A stretch of 64,000 nucleotides of DNA from an uncultured Brachyspira sp. (GTDB lineage: Bacteria; Spirochaetota; Brachyspiria; Brachyspirales; Brachyspiraceae), in contig NZ_CAKVGN010000004.1 of NCBI RefSeq assembly GCF_934747485.1, positions 14,062 to 78,061 on the forward strand, written 5' to 3'. Shown here piece after piece: positions 60,781-64,000 of the stretch (its first letter is position 1; every line of letters begins with the position of its first letter). Below the pieces are notes generated by a model. That model saw only the letters and a list, made by a program, of their open reading frames with translations, did not search any database and was not told the origin of the DNA. The position numbers and the translations under genes are program-made.

Positions 60781-63700
60781 TTAATCGTATTTTCTTTTTA
60801 TGTCAAATCTATTTCTAAAACTTGAATATACAGCAGGTATTATTATAAGAGTAAATACTGTAGAAAATAAAAGCCCGCCGCACACTGCAGTAGCCAATGG
60901 TTTATACATCTCTGTGCCGTTACCTATTTTTAGCATCATAGGAAGCATACCCAAAATAGTAGTTAAAGAAGTCATAAGTACCGGCTTTAATCTTCTTTTG
61001 CAGGCTCTTAAAGCTGATTCATTCCAAGAAATATTATCTTCTAATACTGTTTTATTCATATAATCTATTAGAACTATACCATTATTTACAACTATACCCA
61101 CAAGCATTATAATACCTATTGCACTATATACGTTTAGAGTTTCACCGCTAATATAAAGAAATATTAATGCTCCAAACAAAGCAAAAGGTACAGATAAAGA
61201 TATTACAAAAGGTGTTATGTATGATTCAAACTGTCCTGCTATTATTGCATAAACAAAAACTATAGCCATTATTAATGACACTAATAATTGATGAAAAGAT
61301 TCCTGCATATCCTCATAATCGCCTGAAAAGTTTATTAAAAATCCGCTTGGTATATATATATTATTTAATTCTTTTTTTATATCTGCTATTATCTCGTTTA
61401 CAGCTCTTCCATATGAACTTGCTGTTATTTCTATTATTCTATTATCATTCTTTCTGTTTATTTCTGTAGGTCCTGTTGATTTAGATATTTTTACTATAGA
61501 GGATATTGGTATAATATTTGTTCCTGTTGGTATCATTAATTTGTATACACCGTCTATATTTTCTCTTGTACTGTCTTCAAGCCTCACTACTATATCAGAA
61601 TCTATATATAAAGAGTTTTCTAATGTCATAGTGCTTGCCACAGTTCCGCTAAAAGAAGTACGAATTATGCTTCCTATAGTCTCTAAACTCATTCCCATTT
61701 TAGATATTAAATCTCTATTTATAGTAAATAATATCTCATGATTTGAGTCATCTTCTTTTATAAGCACATTTCTTATTCCATCTACTTTAGAAACTGCATT
61801 AATAACATTGCTTGCCACATCATATCCTACATCTAAATTATCTCCAACTAATTCTATTATAATAGAGCTATAATCTTTAGGTTTTCCCATTGCAACATTT
61901 TCTGAGTTTAATTCTATTCTTCCGGGATATCCATTCACTTTATTTCTTATCTCTTCTATATAATAATTAATATCTTTCTCTCTTCCTTTTTCTCTGTCTA
62001 TTAATTTTACTCTCACCTCTCCATGATGTTCATTTCTTCCTGTTCTCACTCTTGTTTCATAATAATCTATGTTTTCTCCAATGCTATTTTCTATATCATC
62101 TTCCATTCTGTCTATAAATAAGTCTGTAAATTGAACCCTTGTTCCAACAGGCATTCTCAATCTTGATATTATAGTGCCTGCATCGGACACAGGGTATCCT
62201 TCTTTTGGTATTTTTATAAGCATTAATATTAGCAAAGAAAATAATACTGAAAATATTATTAAAAATGATTTTCTTTTGTTTTTCATCACTAATGATAATA
62301 GTGTTAAATAAAACTTTTCTGTTTTGCTGTGAATATTATTTTGAAAAAATGACTCTAATTTTGTAAACTTAAAATTATTGTTTTTAATTCTAGAAGCAAG
62401 CAAAGGAACTATTGTAATAGCAACAAAAAGAGAAGTTAATAGCGATATTGATACGGTTAAGCATAAATCACTAAACATTTGCTCCACTTGCCCTTTTACA
62501 AATAAAAATGGTAAAAAAACTGACACGCTTGTTAGAGTTGATGCTGTTATTGCTATAGAAACTTCGCTTGCACCGTTTACAGAAGCCTTTATATTATCTA
62601 TTATATTATTAGAGTCTTTATTATGAATAAAAATGTTTTCAAGCACAACTATAGAATTATCGAGCATCATTCCAACACCAAGAACTAACCCTGAAAGAGA
62701 GATAATATTTATTGATATATCCAAAAAATACATTAATATAAATGTTGTTATTACTGATATAGGTATTGATATTGATATTATAATTACGCTTTTTATATCC
62801 CATAAATATATCATAAGAATTATTATTGCAAATAAAGCCCCTTGCCATATTGTGCTTATTACATTTTTTATAGAATTATTTATTGTATCAGAGCTATTAA
62901 ATAATACTTTATAATATACGCCATAAGGCAAATCCATTGTTTCTAATCTTTTATTAACATCTCTCGATATTTGTATGATATTAGCACCAGATTCTTTGGT
63001 TATAGCTACACTTACAGCCTTTTGTCCGTTAATTCTTACTATCTCAGCTTCATCATCATAATATTCATACACATTTGCTATATCTCTTATTTTTACAGGA
63101 AATATATTATTTTTTAAAGCTACTACTACATTTTCTATATCATTTATATTTTTAAGCTCTCCTTTGGTTCTTATTCCATACTTATAAACGCCCTCATAAG
63201 TTTCGCCCCCAACTATATTTTGATTTTCTAAAGAGAGAGTTTTTACTATATCATTAATATTTATAAAATAAGCATTTAATCTATTTAGGTTTATATCTAC
63301 ATAAATAGTTTTTTTAAGCCCGCCTCTTATCTCTGTTTGTGCCACTCCTTCAATTTGCTCTAATGATGTGAGTATTCTGCTATCTATTAAATCGTATAAT
63401 GCACTTAAATTATCAATACCAAAAAATGCTATCTCCATTATAGGGCTTGCATCGCTTGAAAACTTTGAAATATTTGGATTATCAACATCATCTGGCAGCT
63501 CGCTTCTTATCATATCTATTGCTTCTCTGATGTCATCTGCAGCAGTTTGCAAATCTGTTCCCCAATTAAACTCTATTTCTACATTAGATTCTGATTCTTT
63601 TGATTTTGATTTTATGTTTTTTACGTTATTAACTGAAGATATTGCACTTTCTATTATTCTTGTAACATTCTTTTCAACTTCTTCTGGAGCAGAGTTTTCA

Positions 63701-63855
63701 TATACTGTTTTTACGCTTATTATAGGAATCTCCATATTTGGTAAATAATCTACTTTTAATTTAGATATACTTACAAATCCTATTATAAATACAGAAACTA
63801 AAGTAACAGATACTGTAGTAGGTTTATTTATTATAAACAGTATAAACTTTTTCAT
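60781..63855 (-). CDS. RND-family efflux transporter (HAE1/AcrB type)
   Basis: A 1024-residue inner-membrane pump with the RND layout: one N-terminal helix, a large periplasmic loop, a block of helices around residues 335-480, a second helix and loop (from about 530), and a final helix block (860-1015). In helix 4 the AcrB Asp-Asp pair reads as Asp-Asn (GMMLDNSIVVLEN), and in helix 10 the AcrB Lys reads as Asn (GIVVNNGIVLID), which marks a different proton-relay subclass, common in HAE1 pumps outside the proteobacteria. The membrane-fusion protein expected beside it would lie beyond the right edge. Substrates are unknown. Confidence 0.92.
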   Translation of the reverse strand: MKKFILFIINKPTTVSVTLVSVFIIGFVSISKLKVDYLPNMEIPIISVKTVYENSAPEEVEKNVTRIIESAISSVNNVKNIKSKSKESESNVEIEFNWGTDLQTAADDIREAIDMIRSELPDDVDNPNISKFSSDASPIMEIAFFGIDNLSALYDLIDSRILTSLEQIEGVAQTEIRGGLKKTIYVDINLNRLNAYFININDIVKTLSLENQNIVGGETYEGVYKYGIRTKGELKNINDIENVVVALKNNIFPVKIRDIANVYEYYDDEAEIVRINGQKAVSVAITKESGANIIQISRDVNKRLETMDLPYGVYYKVLFNSSDTINNSIKNVISTIWQGALFAIIILMIYLWDIKSVIIISISIPISVITTFILMYFLDISINIISLSGLVLGVGMMLDNSIVVLENIFIHNKDSNNIIDNIKASVNGASEVSIAITASTLTSVSVFLPFLFVKGQVEQMFSDLCLTVSISLLTSLFVAITIVPLLASRIKNNNFKFTKLESFFQNNIHSKTEKFYLTLLSLVMKNKRKSFLIIFSVLFSLLILMLIKIPKEGYPVSDAGTIISRLRMPVGTRVQFTDLFIDRMEDDIENSIGENIDYYETRVRTGRNEHHGEVRVKLIDREKGREKDINYYIEEIRNKVNGYPGRIELNSENVAMGKPKDYSSIIIELVGDNLDVGYDVASNVINAVSKVDGIRNVLIKEDDSNHEILFTINRDLISKMGMSLETIGSIIRTSFSGTVASTMTLENSLYIDSDIVVRLEDSTRENIDGVYKLMIPTGTNIIPISSIVKISKSTGPTEINRKNDNRIIEITASSYGRAVNEIIADIKKELNNIYIPSGFLINFSGDYEDMQESFHQLLVSLIMAIVFVYAIIAGQFESYITPFVISLSVPFALFGALIFLYISGETLNVYSAIGIIMLVGIVVNNGIVLIDYMNKTVLEDNISWNESALRACKRRLKPVLMTSLTTILGMLPMMLKIGNGTEMYKPLATAVCGGLLFSTVFTLIIIPAVYSSFRNRFDIKRKYD

Positions 63856-63933
63856 GTTTTTATATATAAAAATTAGAATAATTATATTTATATATAAAAA
63901 ATATTCAAGTAGAACTATAAATAATTATTGTTT

Positions 63934-63990
63934 AGGAGCCATACATATTGCACGTTTTTTAGTTTAAAAAAAGCAGGTATTCCTTATAAT
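63934..63990 (+). repeat. dispersed repeat family B, second locus
   Basis: GGAGCCATACATATTGCACG, then TTTTTTAGTTTAAAAAAAGCAG and TATTCCTTATAAT, matches both the right end (36469-36496) and the left end (36379-36413) of the family B locus at 36.4 kb. It continues to the window edge. Confidence 0.65.
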
Positions 63991-64000
63991 TTAATTAACT

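Noticed and set aside
1..64000. tRNA or rRNA genes
   Set aside because: I found no cloverleaf with TTCGA-type arm or rRNA-like GC-richer conserved block in the intergenic regions.

Overview
The window is strongly AT-rich DNA that reads like the chromosome of a gut spirochaete, most probably a Brachyspira species. The evidence is the low G+C content, a TlyA haemolysin/rRNA methyltransferase, an L-fucose utilisation cluster with a secreted fucosidase, lipo-oligosaccharide heptose genes, many short-lipobox lipoproteins and dense housekeeping genes. Genus is an inference from gene content; species cannot be fixed from sequence alone. I see no rRNA, tRNA, CRISPR array, prophage or transposase gene.

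Layout. 1-8491: L-fucose locus. A kinase and L-fuculose-phosphate aldolase run leftwards, diverging from a sugar ABC transporter (ATPase, permease, lipoprotein binding protein), L-fucose isomerase and fucose mutarotase running rightwards. An alpha-L-fucosidase lipoprotein at 28040-29572 would feed this pathway. 8507-11414: a promoter, a yybP-ykoY-type (Mn2+) riboswitch with an overlapping intrinsic terminator, then a Ca2+/Mn2+ P-type ATPase. 11590-18340: an atypical galactokinase-like GHMP kinase, release factor 2 with its programmed frameshift, a GldG-like protein, a flippase and a double cyclic-nucleotide-domain regulator. 18342-24116: TlyA with a large exported protein, a flavodoxin lipoprotein, an esterase, GmhA and a heptosyltransferase. 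24527-36116 (all leftward): a TPR plus repeat-rich exported protein, fucosidase, CstA with a small upstream partner, an orphan solute-binding protein with NadD, and the pyrB-pyrC operon, preceded by a leader peptide and attenuator. 36733-43870: a 1915-residue alpha-2-macroglobulin and two paralogous unknown proteins. 44608-50353 (leftward): diguanylate cyclase, TPR protein, HAD phosphatase, DNA polymerase I, rhodanese lipoprotein. 50515-59393 (rightward): two paralogous lipoproteins, GlgC, an exported protein, a FtsW-type SEDS protein, MurG, HldD, DeoD and an aldehyde dehydrogenase. 59760-63855 (leftward): Xer recombinase and an RND efflux pump.

How genes work together. The fucosidase, ABC importer, mutarotase, isomerase, kinase and aldolase form a complete route from host glycan fucose to dihydroxyacetone phosphate and lactaldehyde. 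GmhA, the heptosyltransferase and HldD supply LOS heptose. PyrB and PyrC are two consecutive pyrimidine steps whose leader looks like E. coli pyrBI-type attenuation.

The most interesting non-coding content is in the larger gaps. There are two or more families of dispersed, hairpin-rich intergenic repeats (24.2-24.5, 33.7, 44.0, 57.8 and 59.4-59.6 kb; and 36.4 and 63.9 kb) and a roughly 297-base nested imperfect palindrome at 44197-44493. None of these carries a transposase.
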